Part shown: piece by piece, positions 22,141-32,221 of the stretch
How the letters are laid out: the number at the start of each line of letters is the position of its first letter
How positions within the stretch are numbered: position 1 is the first letter of the stretch
Assembly (NCBI GenBank): GCA_043228905.1
Contig: JBHGNT010000003.1
Span: forward strand, 9,176,001-9,240,000
Length of the DNA: 64,000 bases
Origin: Azolla caroliniana
Taxonomy: Eukaryota; Polypodiophyta
Direction: 5' to 3'
Notes under the pieces: model-generated
What the model saw: the letters and a program-made list of their open reading frames with translations, nothing else
Databases searched by the model: none
What the model was told of the DNA's origin: nothing
Made by a program: the position numbers and the translations under genes

Positions 22141-23464
22141 GGATTCGGATGAAGAGCAAATGGAGGAGTTGGTTACCGAAGCTCAAAGACGGAGATATCC
22201 TCTCTGAGAGAGAAGGCCCTCCCGGAGATTTCCGGATATAGAGCATGTGCTGCTGACCGATGAAGGGGAGCCAAAAAGCTTCGATGAAGCTAAAAGTGAC
22301 GCCCATAGCCGCAAATGGTTAAGTGCCATGCAAGATGAGATGGATTCCCTGCATGAGAACCATATGTATGAATTGGTGGAGTTGCCGAAAGGAAAGAGGG
22401 CACTTTGAAACAAGTGGGTATACAAGTTAAAACCGGGAGATGCCGGCAACCCCCCGAGATACAAAGCCAGGATCGTGGTCAAGGGGTTCCAGCAAAAGAA
22501 GGGTGTGGACTTCGACGAGATATTTGCCCCGATAGTAAAGATGACCTCCATCCGGAGGGTGCTGAGTATAGCGGCAAGCATGGACCTCGAGGTAGAGCAG
22601 CTGGACGTGAAGACGACATTCCTTCACAGTGACCTCGAAGAGGAGATGTACATGCAGCAACCGGAAGGATTCATGGAGAAAGGGAAGGAGCACCTGGTTT
22701 GCCGGTTGAAGAAGAGCCTGTACGGACTGAAGCAGGCTCCCCGACAATGGTACCGGAAGTTCGACTCCTTCATGATCGATCAAGGGTACCACAAGACGTA
22801 GGACGATCACTGCGTGTTTGTGAAGAAGTTCAAAGGAGGCGACTTCCTGATACTCCTTCTGTACGTGGACGACATGTTGATCGTCGGACGGGACCAAGCC
22901 AAAATTCAGATGCTGAAGAAAGCTCTCAACCGAACTTTTGCGATGAAAGACTTGGGTCTGGCAAGACAGATGCTGGGGATGCATATCACTTGGAACCGGC
23001 CAACGAAGCAACTGTGGCTGTCACAAGAGAAATACGTGACAAAGGTGCTTCAGCGGTTCAACATGTTAGAAGCAAAACCGGTCGGATCGACACTCCCGAC
23101 AAACTACAGATTATCCGGTAAGCAAAGCCCGAAAATGAAAGCAGAGAAGGCTGACATGATGAAGGTTCCATATGCCTCTGCCGTCGGGAGCTTAATGTAC
23201 GCAATGGTGTGTACCCGACTGGATATAGGATACGCAGTCGGAGTGGTGAGCCGGTTTATGAGCAATCCCGGCAAGGAGCACTGGAACGTGGTCAAATGGA
23301 TACTCCGGTACTTGAAGGGCACTTCAAATATGTGTCTTCGATTCGGCTCCGGAAAACCTCAACTTGACGGTTTTACCGATTCGGACATGTCGGCTGATGT
23401 GGATACCAGCCGGTCTACATCCGGGTATGTAATGACATATGCAGGGGGAGCTGTTTCGTGGTAG
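22141..23464 (+). pseudogene. Element E reverse transcriptase
   Basis: Copia RT: DEMDSLHENHMYELVELP, YKARIVVKGFQQKKGVDF, FAPIVKMTSIRRVL, LDVKTTFLHSDLEEEMYM, GLKQAPRQWYRKF and the catalytic YVDDMLIVG, ending in VGSLMYAMVCTR. Stops at about 22206 (TGA), 22406 (TGA) and 22799 (TAG). Otherwise one frame. Confidence 0.9.
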
Positions 23465-23830
23465 TCGAGGCTGCAGAAGACGGTTGTGTTGTCAACCACG
23501 GAGGCGGAGTACATGGCGGCTGTGGAAGCCGACAAGGAAATATTATGGATGAAGGACTTCATCGGAGAGCTCGGTATCCGGCAAGATGAATACCGACTCT
23601 ATTGTGACAGTCAAAGTGCCATCCACCTTGCTAAGAATGTGGCCTACCATTCCCGGACGAAGCATATCCAGCGAATGTATCACTGGATCCGGGAAAGAGT
23701 AGATGACCAGGAGTTCGTGATGACGAAGATCCACACGGCTGAGAACGGATCAGACATGCTGACCAAAGTACTGATACCCGACAAGATGGATGCATGCCGG
23801 AAGCGGATCAGACTAGTAAGACCGGAGTGA
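23465..23830 (+). pseudogene. Element E RNase H
   Basis: Follows a TAG in SW*SRLQ (family SWQSR). It contains STTEAEYMAAVEADKE, LYCDSQSAIHLAKN, TKHIQRMYHWIRE and SDMLTKVL, the standard copia RNase H C-terminus. The polypurine tract GAAGGGGGAG (23829-23838) follows at once. Confidence 0.9.
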
Positions 23831-23840
23831 AGGGGGAGTT

Positions 23841-24038
23841 TGTTAGGAAACAGGTCCCTCCGGATGGAAAGTGAGAAGAACAGTACTCGAGGTGCACGAA
23901 GAAGGGAAGAGCCGAACCAGTCTCAAGCACGTGACGAAAGATGGAAAGAGAAGGCAACCCCCCCAACTTCAAGCTTTGCTCGGAGATCGAACAAGCAACG
24001 GACTTGAAGAAGGTGGTGGAGGAGAGGATCCTCGATAG
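23841..24038 (+). other. Chimeric junction: 47-bp LTR stub plus duplicated element C gag segment
   Basis: 23841-23887 repeats the first 47 bp of the E LTR, then breaks at ..GTACT. 23888-24038 is a second copy of element C gag (homologous to 13744-13872 joined to 19168-19189), with four differences by eye in 151 bp. It carries the D target as an uninterrupted GGTGG, that is, without D. Only about 2 bp (CT) are shared at the breakpoint. Confidence 0.85.
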
Positions 24039-24646
24039 TGTTAGGAAACAGGTCCCTCCGGATGGGAAGTGAGAAGAACAGTACTGATGAGCAAACCGGA
24101 TGTGGAGTACCCGACAACGGAAGACCCGGTGAGAACTGGATGACGAGTACCCGGCAAGCACCGGATGATGCAGGCCCGGTGAGAAGTGCTCACCGGATGA
24201 AGGGACATATTCGTAAATATGTTTTTCTGAGAGTCCATCAGGCTATATTTGTAAATAGCTGAAAAGTCATATTAGTATAAATATGACTTAGGGCAAACTT
24301 TGTATTTAAGTGGTTGTCATTCTTGTTGGTGCAAGATTGGAGTGCGTAACTGTGTACAGAGAGAGAGAGAGAGGAAGAGGTCGTTACCTCTGTTGTAACC
24401 GCCGCCTGTGGCGAAGATAGCAAGCTCGTGGTCGTTGCCTCGGTGCTTTACTGTTGTACATTGTGATATAGTGATAGTTTGCAGTCTGTGGGCTGCCGTG
24501 GTTTTTCCCTAGTTTGGGTTTTCCACGTTAACATCCTGTGTACTCTTCTCTTCTCTATGTCGTGCATTCATTCCCCATTTTCTGTGTTTGATTCTAAGCT
24601 CGGTTGTGGCCGAGCATTGTTCATCGGGAGCGTGTAGTTCCTGTCA
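24039..24646 (+). repeat. Element E downstream LTR, flanked by target duplications on both sides
   Basis: 608 bp with GATAG immediately before and after, which is the structure of a solo LTR. It has about 40 bp more than the 5' LTR (an extra ATGCAGGCCCGGTGAG-containing segment). The TATA-in-inverted-repeat is at 24264-24289. Confidence 0.88.
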
Positions 24647-25266
24647 GATAGTCGCGTAGAGTTTATTCTGCGAGAGGTCGTCGGAATTGCCAAGAAAGAA
24701 TTCACGAGGTCATCATCGACCTAATGAAGAGGAAGCGGCTCTCGATGGAGCAAGAAGTGGCAAAACCCGCGATTGTAAATGCATTGTCAACTGAGGTTCC
24801 TGAGGAAGACGAAGACTATGCGGACAGTCACTACACAAGGCCGCATTGGGCGAGAGCGACAACGGAGACACCGGTATGGGTCAGAGATGTAAAAGAGCCG
24901 GTGGTAGCATTGATCGATCATGGCTTTGAGATCAACCTTATGTCCATGGACTTTTATAAAAAGGGAAAGTGCCCGATCAACACGAAGCACAGGTGGAAGA
25001 TTAGAGCGGCGACCTGAGCAACCGAGGAGCTATACGGGGCTTGTCCGAATGTACGTGTGAAGGTGGGGGACGTAGAAATAGATCAACATTTCTTTGTTCA
25101 AGAGACGTCCTCGCACCCAGTCATCTTGGGTGAACCATACATCACGGCGGCTCGCATGGAGACGAAGGTGCTAGACAACGGGTCGGCATATGCGAGGGTC
25201 AAGAGCCAGGATGGGAAGCATTCAGTCCAATTCCTTACAGTGAGGCCCAGCCATGAGCGCAATTGA
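24647..25266 (+). pseudogene. Element C gag tail and protease
   Basis: Element C resumes after E. The first 80 bp continue gag (VEFILREVVGIAKKEF) and lose frame near 24700. From 24724 the frame runs MKRKRLSMEQEVAKPAIVN to a retropepsin-like segment, VVALIDHGFEINLMSMDFYK, where the triad position reads D-H-G instead of D-S/T-G. HPVILGEPYITAARMETKVL and VQFLTVRPSHERN follow. A TGA at about 25015 interrupts the protease. Ser or Thr to His needs more than one base change, so DHG may be ancestral to this family. Confidence 0.75.
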
Positions 25267-25298
25267 GCCTCCCTCAAAGGGGATAGCCGAGAGGATTT

Positions 25299-26745
25299 TT
25301 GATTCGGGCTATTAAAGAGTGGGGCCGCAATAGCCCGAGGCAAACTAAGACCCTAAACCCTTGTAAAGCTATTAAATGTAATAGGAAACAATTTTGGTTC
25401 TCCGAAAATGGAGCTTGTAAAATTACTAGTTTAAGTGATAGAGATAAGTCTAGGGCCAAGAGATACGAAAGGTATCTCAAACAATGTAATTTATTGGGGG
25501 AAGATGACACCATAAGCGGCGCCATGGAGGCGGTCTCGTTCGACGACACTCTTAGAGAGATGGAGAGGGTAGTCGTTTCGGGCCTCAATGAAGATAAGGT
25601 AATTCCAGTAAACTCAATTGACATGTACACCGCCATCGAAGAGCTTGGGCGGTTGATTGAGGAAGCGAGGACGGTCAAGGTGCAAACAAAGTACAAGACC
25701 GTGGACAAGAAGGTGAAGCCTGTGGCTGCCCCATTGCCTAACGATAGTTGGGATCGGATAAAGGGGGTAGCGGCTGATCCTAGCTTGCAGGACCCACGAG
25801 GCATAGGGCACCGGTTCACCGATGAGACGCGACAGAAGCTCCGGATTGGTGGGGGTGGCTTCCTATTGCCTAGGGAGGAGGAAAGATTTAGAAGGATGAT
25901 CGAAAGCCACGGAAGGGCTTTCGCCTTCTCGTCGGGTGAGATAGGGTGTGTAAACCCTAAGATCGTGGAGCCAATGGTGATCTTTACGGTGCCGCATGTA
26001 CCATGGAACATCAAGCCAATCCCCGTTCCGAGAGCTCACATCCCGAAGTTGATTGAGCTACTCAAGGAAAAGATCGAGATGGGTATCCTTGAGCCATCAA
26101 GCGCCCCATACTCGAATCGGTGGTTCACTGTGCCAAAGAAGAATGGCACATTACGCTTCATCCAGGACCTACAACCTGTTAATCAAGTGACAATTCGAAA
26201 TGCCGGGGTCGGACCGAGCGTTGACGAATTCGCCGAGGCCTTCGCTGGAAGTTCTATTTATTCGATCGGTGATCTATATACTCGTGGTATGATCAATTCC
26301 AACTAGCTGTGGAGAGTAGGGACATCACAACGATGCAGACCCCTATCAGCCTAGTGCGAATGTGTACCTTGGTACAAGGAGGCACTAACTCTGTAGCCCA
26401 CATGGTAAATGCAATGAACAAGGTATTGAGAGATTGCATTCCCGACAATACCATGCCGTTCCTCGATGACATCCCCATAAAAAGGTGCTCTGAAGTGGAG
26501 AAAGATGAAACCTTGGACGAGGATGGGTGCAGACGTTTTGTGGCATATCACATCTCCGATTGCGAGAAGGTTCTACAAAGACTCGAAGATGCACGCTTGA
26601 CCTTCTTGGGTGAGAAATCGGCATTCGGCCAACCATAGATCCTTGTGGTGGGACACTTGTGTGGGGCGTACGGACGGAAGCCATCCCCAGCAAAGGTGGA
26701 TGCCATCATAGACATGAGGGAAGAATGTAAATCGCAAACAGAGGT
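25299..26745 (+). pseudogene. Element C reverse transcriptase
   Basis: A long N-terminal extension (about 230 residues) precedes RT. RT blocks are KIEMGILEPSSAPYSNRW, LRFIQDLQPVNQVTIRNAGV, SIYSIGDLY, then after a 2-nt insertion near 26279 YDQFQLAVESRDITTM, TLVQGGTNSVAHMVNAMNKV and the catalytic PFLDDIPIK (F-L-D-D). A stop follows GQP at about 26636. The wording of these blocks is unlike the other gypsy RTs in the window and recalls gypsy elements of fungi; that similarity is from memory and untested. Confidence 0.82.
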
Positions 26746-27466
26746 GAGATGATTTCTTGGTGCCTGTGCATTCTACCACATCTGGATCCCGCACTATGCT
26801 CACCTAGCCGAGCCCTTGTATGGGCTACTCAAGAAGGGGCGGAAGTTCAAGTGGGAGGAAGAGCACACAGAGGCAATGAAGAGGCTCAAAGGAATGTTGG
26901 TAGCGGCACCAGCTTTACGAAAAGCCGTATACAAGGAAGGGGTGCCCATCTACGTGATGGTAGATACAAGTCCAACAGGGATTGGATGGGTCATCAACCA
27001 AGAAGGAGAGGATGGTACACGCTATGCCATCCGGTTCGGAGCCAAGGTCTTAAGCAAGCGACAACGAGGATACGCCCAAGTAAAACATGAGCTTTGGGGT
27101 ATTGTGTCCGCAGTGAAGGCGGATAAAGATTACCTTCCAATCCTAGGGATGGTTTCGGGGTGTGCAACACCTGACCTAGCTATGCTAAGATGGATTGCTT
27201 ACATCAAATCAATGAACCTGAAGATTCACCACATTTCAGGGAAGAACAATGCCATGGCAAGTATGCTATCGAGGGCAAGGTTCGAGGGTGAAAGCAACAT
27301 GGTGTCTAAAGATGAGGATGTCGCTCTTGACTTCTTTAAGACGGCCCAAGCATCTATAGATGATCGAGATGTGCGAGTGCTCCACGCCTTCAACGAAAGT
27401 GAATACGAAGGGGAGTGGCTACACATTGGCAAGTTCTTAAGCTCAATGACGGTGGATAGTTCATGA
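26746..27466 (+). pseudogene. Element C RNase H
   Basis: After a TGA (TEVR*FLGACAFYHIW) the frame gives HYAHLAEPLYGLLKKGRKFK, VPIYVMVDTSPTGIGWVINQ and QRGYAQVKHELWGIVSAVKA, then LRWIAYIKSMNLKIHHISGK. This is a tether plus RNase H. The catalytic D is visible in VDTSPTG and the E in KHELWG. The stretch DKDYLPILG..VSG replaces the usual TD...L.WL motif, so it is diverged. Confidence 0.8.
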
Positions 27467-28768
27467 TCAAAGGAGGAAGCACGAAGAGTCTGAAAGAAAG
27501 CGTACAAGTACTTCCTACGAAGGGGATTCCTTTGGAGGCACCCGAAGAGAAGGACGGGGATGCCACAACGAGTGGTCATAAAGGAAGAGGACCAGACAAC
27601 ATTGGTGCCTGAATTCCACGAGAGTCCTTGGGCGGGCCATAGAGGAACGTGGGCAACATTCGAGAAGTTAAAGGAGAAGTATTGGTGGTCGGGAATGTAC
27701 AAGGATGTCGCCCATTTCGTGGGGACGTGTAAAAGCTTCCAGATACACTCCAACATACGCCATAGGGACGAGTTGCACCCGACCTACCCACTCACCATAC
27801 ACTTCAAATGGATGGTGGATTTGGTTTCGATGCCGATGGGAGTGGGCCAAATGAAATATTTGGTGCTAGCAAGAGATGACCTAACAAACCAAGTAGAAGG
27901 GCAAGCCTTAGCAAACAAAATGACGGCAGGGGTGTGTAAATTCTTACTCGAGGATGTCATCTGCCAGTACGGATGTGTCGGAAAGATAGTGGCTGACAGA
28001 GGAGAGCTGAACGCTCACGAAGCTACAGAGCTCTTTGACCGACTTGGAGTGAAGCTCTCTCTCACGACCGCTTATAACCCGGAGGCTAATGGAAAGATAG
28101 AACGCGAACACAAGCTTATCGTAAAAGCCATTGTACAAGCTTGTGATGGGCGAGTCGGGAATTGGCCTCGGTTACTACCTTATGCCTTGTGGGCTGATAG
28201 AACAACTCATAGCTCAGTTACAGGTTTCATGCTAGCTGAACTCATGTATGGACAAAAGCCGGTGATGCCCATTGAAGACACAATCGCTTCATGGGTAGTG
28301 ATGCCGTGGGAAAATGAGATGAGTCGAGAAGAGCTTCTAGCCACAAGGATAAGGCAACCTGAGAGAAGACCCGAAGACATGGAGAGTTGGCAAAGGAGAG
28401 TTTAGAAGCGGCTAGGCTAAGTAACAAAGCCCGATTCGACAAGACACACCGACTACGCCCTCAAAAGATCGAAGAAGGAGACTAGGTGATTGTATATGAT
28501 AGTAGTCTCGACAATCAACATGGCTCGATGCAGAAATTTGCAAAGCGATGGTTCGGGCCGTACGTGGTAACGAGTGCAAACGATAATGCTACCTACCACC
28601 TCGTTGAATTCGATGGGACTAAGCTGGCAGTACCAATAGCTGGGAAGCGGGTCAAAATTTTCAAAAAGCGACACGACAAGGAGCCAAACCTTGATGACCT
28701 TGACGAAGATAAAGGCGAGCAAACAACAAGCCACAGGGTCAATGAGGAGGAGGAAATGAACTATTGAC
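27467..28768 (+). pseudogene. Element C integrase
   Basis: Zinc finger HESPWAGHRGTW...CKSFQIHS, where the second Cys of CxxC is Phe. Catalytic core WMVDLVSMPMG, VADRGELNAHEA and NPEANGKIEREHKLIVKAI (D-D-E). Stops occur at about 28403 and 28483. The C-terminal part (KRWFGPYVVTSANDNATYHL, then VKIFKKRHDKEPNLDDLDED) has the GPY/F-type module and an acidic tail; no chromodomain is seen. The polypurine tract follows. Confidence 0.82.
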
Positions 28769-28810
28769 CACCCTCAACCCGCCATTCTTGGCACATACCG
28801 GAGGATGTGC

Positions 28811-28850
28811 GGTTTGGTGGGGGTGGATGTTGTCAGATGTCCATGACAGA
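28811..28850 (+). promoter_or_regulatory. Element C polypurine tract and 23-bp spacer
   Basis: GGTTTGGTGGGGGTGGA (28811-28827) is the likely plus-strand primer; element B has the same tract touching its LTR. Here 23 bp with a direct repeat of CAGATGTC separate it from the LTR at 28851. Confidence 0.65.
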
Positions 28851-29088
28851 TGTCGTGATGCGGCGTGCTCGAGGGTGGGAAAAACTGGCGAAAGGGGGGT
28901 CAAAATGTGCATGTGCAATGTGTGTGCACACAAAGGCGATTAATTGTGCATATGCAAAATAAAAAGGAAAAGAAAGGGTGGAAAGGAGCATAGAAGACCG
29001 TGCAAAAAGTAAGAGAGAAGAGAGATAAAATGTAGAGGAGAGACAGGCTAAGAATTTATAGATATAGAATTATATATTGTATAGGAGA

Positions 29089-29157
29089 GAGTTAGTGGGC
29101 TAGTGGATAGTCACATTGAGTACTAGCTAGAGGTGCATGGTTGGAATCTAGTCTTAC
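29089..29157 (+). other. tRNA-like module in element C 3' LTR
   Basis: TTAGTGGGCTAGTGGATAGT (A-box-like) at about 29092-29111 and ATGGTTGGAATCTAG (B-box-like, compare GGTTCGAATCC) at about 29137-29151. Spacing is tRNA-like. The 5' LTR copy (10613-10662) has lost about 13 bp including the start of the B-box. Confidence 0.45.
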
Positions 29158-29704
29158 AATGCAACGTGATGTAAGGAATTTTATTCCTTTTTCATTGAAG
29201 ACAAAATTGGCCACCCCCCTTTCTTTTTTCCTATAAAAGGAGGTCGAGGGGGGCTCATTCGAGAGGACGTTTTGGGAGGAGGAGACTATCGCCAATTTTC
29301 CTTCGAAACTCTTCATCTTCTTATTCACCACTTCTCTTCATCTCATACCCCTTCATCCCCCCCATCGCCATGTGCTCGTCTTCTTTGCGTCGGCTCTCGA
29401 AGTGCTCGTGAGCCCAAGTTTCGTTGGTTCGACGTTGCTCCGCCCCGTTCGTCGTTGTGAGCCCGTGTGCTCGCCGTTCGGGAGGTTGTGGTTCATTAGG
29501 ATTGGCATTTTGGTGGTGCTCGTGTGTTCATCTTCGCCATTTTCGGATTTTCTTTTGTTTCTAAAGGCATTTAGTATTTATGTTTTGATTGAGCTTGTGG
29601 TTAACTATAAGTTGCCATTGTAAACAAAACCCAAAGGGTCGTCTTGCGTTGGAATCGAACACATATTTATCTCTTTGATCGATATCATTCGTGTTTCTTT
29701 CTCT

Positions 29705-30440
29705 CCTTCTTTCTTTATTCGTGTCTTCCTTGTACGTTTGGCCGTCTTGTGACGAGGGAGCGTTTCAGGCGTGCCCATGCACCTCTCCTTCTCATAAAGG
29801 CGTACGAGCATTTGTGTGTGTGTTTGTGTCTTCCATGTACGTTCGACGATCTTGTGACGAGGGGACCGTTCGGGCTTACCCATTCACCTCTCCTCATAAA
29901 GGCGTACGAGCATTTGTGTGTGTGTTTGTGTCTTCCGTGTACGTTCGGCCGTCTTGTGACGAGGGAACCGTTCGGGCTTGCCCATGCACCTCTCCTCCTC
30001 ATAAAGGCGTACGAACATTTGTGCGTGTGTTTGTGTCTTCCTTGTACGTTCGGCCGTCTTGTGACGAGGGGACCGTTCGGGCTTGCCCATCCAGCTCTCC
30101 TCCTCATAAAGGCGTACGAGCATTTGTGTGTGTGTTTGTGTCTTCCTTGTACGTTCGGCCGTCTTGTGACGAGGGAGCATTTCGGGTGTGCCCATGCACC
30201 TCTCCTCCTCATAAAGACGTACGAGAATTTGTGTGTGTTTGTGTGTGTCTTCCTTGTACGTTCGGCCGTCTTGTGACGAGGGACCGTTTCGGGCTTGCCC
30301 ATGCACCTCTCCTCCTCATAAAGGCGTACGAGCATTTTGTGCATGTGTTTGTGTCTTCCTTGTACGTTCGGTGATCTCGTGACGAGGGAGCGTTCGGGCT
30401 TTGCCCATGTACCTCTCCTCCTCATAAAGACGTATGGACA
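29705..30440. repeat. 105-bp minisatellite in element C 3' LTR (about 7 units)
   Basis: ATAAAG landmarks at 29794, 29896, 30001, 30106, 30211, 30318 and 30424. Same unit as 11222-12064. Confidence 0.95.
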
Positions 30441-30728
30441 TTTGTGTTTGTGTTATCGTCCCCTTGTGCGTTCATGTTGCGTGCTCATCTTGCTTGTACC
30501 CGTTTGGTCACTTGGCTCGTGCGGTGATCTCGAAAGGTCGACGAGTCGTGATCAACGAGAGCCACCGGCCTCATAAAAGAAAGGGTAACGAGACCTTGCT
30601 TGGGAAGGGGTCGGGAAGTAGTATTGTCGTAAAGCAAACCTCGGGTCTTCTCTATCCATTGAGTACTCCCTAGTCCAAGACCCCCATGGTCCCGCCCAAG
30701 TAACACACATGCGCGAAACTTCGCGACA

Positions 30729-32117
30729 CCGTCCTAGCCCAATCTTGGATTTGTCCTCCGCAACCTACTTTTACTCGTTTAACTTCTTTATTAGGCCCGT
30801 GGTTGCCTGTGCCTGCACCTCATATTCCAGGAATTTAGTTTGATAAGTGGTCTGAACTCTATTCAACACCATCTTTGCTCGTTTCGTCTCCTCATAATGC
30901 TGTTAGGTGAGCTCCATGTGGTCCCTTGCCGCTTCTTCCAGTGCCTTTGCCATGCTGACCGTCTTGGTTCATTCTTCCGCCAATGCCTCCGTCGTCCTGT
31001 TGACTTCCTTCCGGAGTTCCTCTAGCTTCTCCTGCTGCCGGTCACCTTTTGCCATCAACTTCTTGTGCTCCACATCCAAATACTTGTGATCCCGGTGCGG
31101 TCGTTCAAAATCCTCTATCTTCTGCTTCAGCTTTTGGTTTATTTGGCGTCGGGCGTGGTCTTCCTGGTCTTTCTGTTGTCAGAGTTCTTCTTTGAGCCGC
31201 TCAATTTTGGTTTCCGCCGATCACCGGAGCTTATCCTTCTCTTGTAGCAGCTTCTCCTTTTCTTCCTTCAACAGGTCATTTAATTGGCAGCTTTTCCGGA
31301 GATTTTCTTTGAGTCTTCGTTTCTCATCCTCCACTGCCTTCTTTTGCTCTCGTTCTCTAGCCCTCAAGGCCTCCTGGGCTTCTAACTCTTCCCTAAGAGT
31401 GGAGAGTTCTTGATCCCGTGTGATGCTTGTGTCCAGTGCTGTAGGAGCTACCAATGTGTTATTTATCTGCTCAATTACTGGCACCAACGGTTCTGGTCTT
31501 GTCGGGCCTTGACAGACCTGTCTGGCCGTGTTTACTTTGTCCTTCTCAATTTCTTCCTCCATGCTCTGGATCCTTGATCGGGCCTTCTCGAGTTCTTCGG
31601 TTGTGGCAAACAACCAATCCCATTGTGCTCTCTCTTCTGCTTCAATTTGGCTTACAACCTCAACTCCCAACTCTCCAATCCATTGCAGCCATTGACTGCC
31701 GGTGCCTTGTTGCCTTGCTGGTTCCAGTTGCGGTGTTGGCTCTGCTCTCGCCACAACCCCTGGTTGGATTGTTGTTTCTAGCGGCAACTCCTTTTCTTGC
31801 TGTGCCTGTCGACCCGGTGAGATTGGTACTTCCCTTGCCATTACTGGCCGATCAGGCTCTGTTTCCTTCGTTGGCTCTGGTTCCTCGGAGCGGGGTGTCG
31901 GTGTGTTGTCTTTTACCGGTCCCAATTTGTCCCCCTTCTGCTCTACATCGCTTCTCTTCCGGCGACGTAGGGGAGTGTCCACGGGTTCTTCCTCTGCCTC
32001 CTCCTCTTGGGTTCTCATGTTTATCCCTTGAGCCAAGTTAGGCGACTCTTGCTCTTGCCGGCGCAATTTGATTTTAAGAGGCCTAACCGGTTGCTCTACC
32101 GGTGCCTCCGTCTCCAC
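30729..32117 (-). pseudogene. Element A ORF3, N-terminal part (coiled coil)
   Basis: Starts METEAPVEQPVRPLKIKLRR on the minus strand, matching GKPLKIKLR about 129 residues into element I ORF3, so A lacks the N-terminal domain. A Pro/Glu-rich linker follows. Then comes a long heptad-rich coiled coil (FATTEELEKARSRIQSMEEE, STLREELEAQEALRARERE, LKEEKEKLLQEKDKLR) and, after stops, INQKLKQKIEDFE and VLNRVQTTYQTKF, ending KSKIGLGR at the element C insertion. Open for 298 codons; later parts hold several TAG/TGA stops. The function of the ORF is unknown. Confidence 0.82.
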
Positions 32118-32221
32118 CTGGCTCTTCTAACTGGGCTGCTCCTTCCCTTTATGTGATGAACCTCCCTCTGTCCAACTGAGCGTGTGCTTGGCAAGGAGTT
32201 GTTGCCGCTTCGCCAAAACTG

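Larger units (their letters stand above)
19190..24646 (+). mobile_element. Element E: Ty1/copia retrotransposon with rearranged 3' end
   Basis: LTRs 19190-19763 and 24039-24646 in the gag of element C. GATAG stands before the 5' LTR, before the 3' LTR (24034-24038) and after it (24647-24651). Gene order protease, integrase, RT, RNase H is diagnostic of copia. After its polypurine tract the internal region meets only 47 bp of LTR, then 151 bp of element C gag, then a complete LTR (see 23841-24038). Confidence 0.9.
10372..30728 (+). mobile_element. Element C: long-LTR Ty3/gypsy-like retrotransposon with LTR minisatellite
   Basis: LTRs 10372-12351 and 28851-30728, termini TGTCG...CGACA. Identical 4-bp target duplication CCGT at 10368-10371 and 30729-30732. 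Rejoining restores the element A frame (KIGLGR/IRTIVLAW). Order on the plus strand is gag, protease, RT, RNase H, integrase. Elements D and E sit in gag. Native length without inserts is about 9.4 kb. RT resembles, from memory, gypsy elements described from fungi more than the usual plant lineages (inference only). B and G share its PBS, LTR termini and gag type. Confidence 0.85.
28851..30728 (+). repeat. Element C 3' LTR
   Basis: 1878 bp, TGTCGTGATGCGGCG...CTTCGCGACA. TATAAAA at 29232-29238. Seven 105-bp units instead of eight account for most of the length difference from the 5' LTR. It carries the better-preserved tRNA-like module (29089-29157). Confidence 0.9.

Noticed and set aside
22427-23011. 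194-codon minus-strand frame
   Set aside because: Antisense of element E RT, which has clear catalytic motifs on the plus strand.
25274-26014. 246-codon minus-strand frame
   Set aside because: Complement of the element C RT N-terminal region, which has recognisable motifs on the plus strand.
31454-32041. 195-codon plus-strand frame
   Set aside because: Complement of the ORF3 coiled coil in element A.
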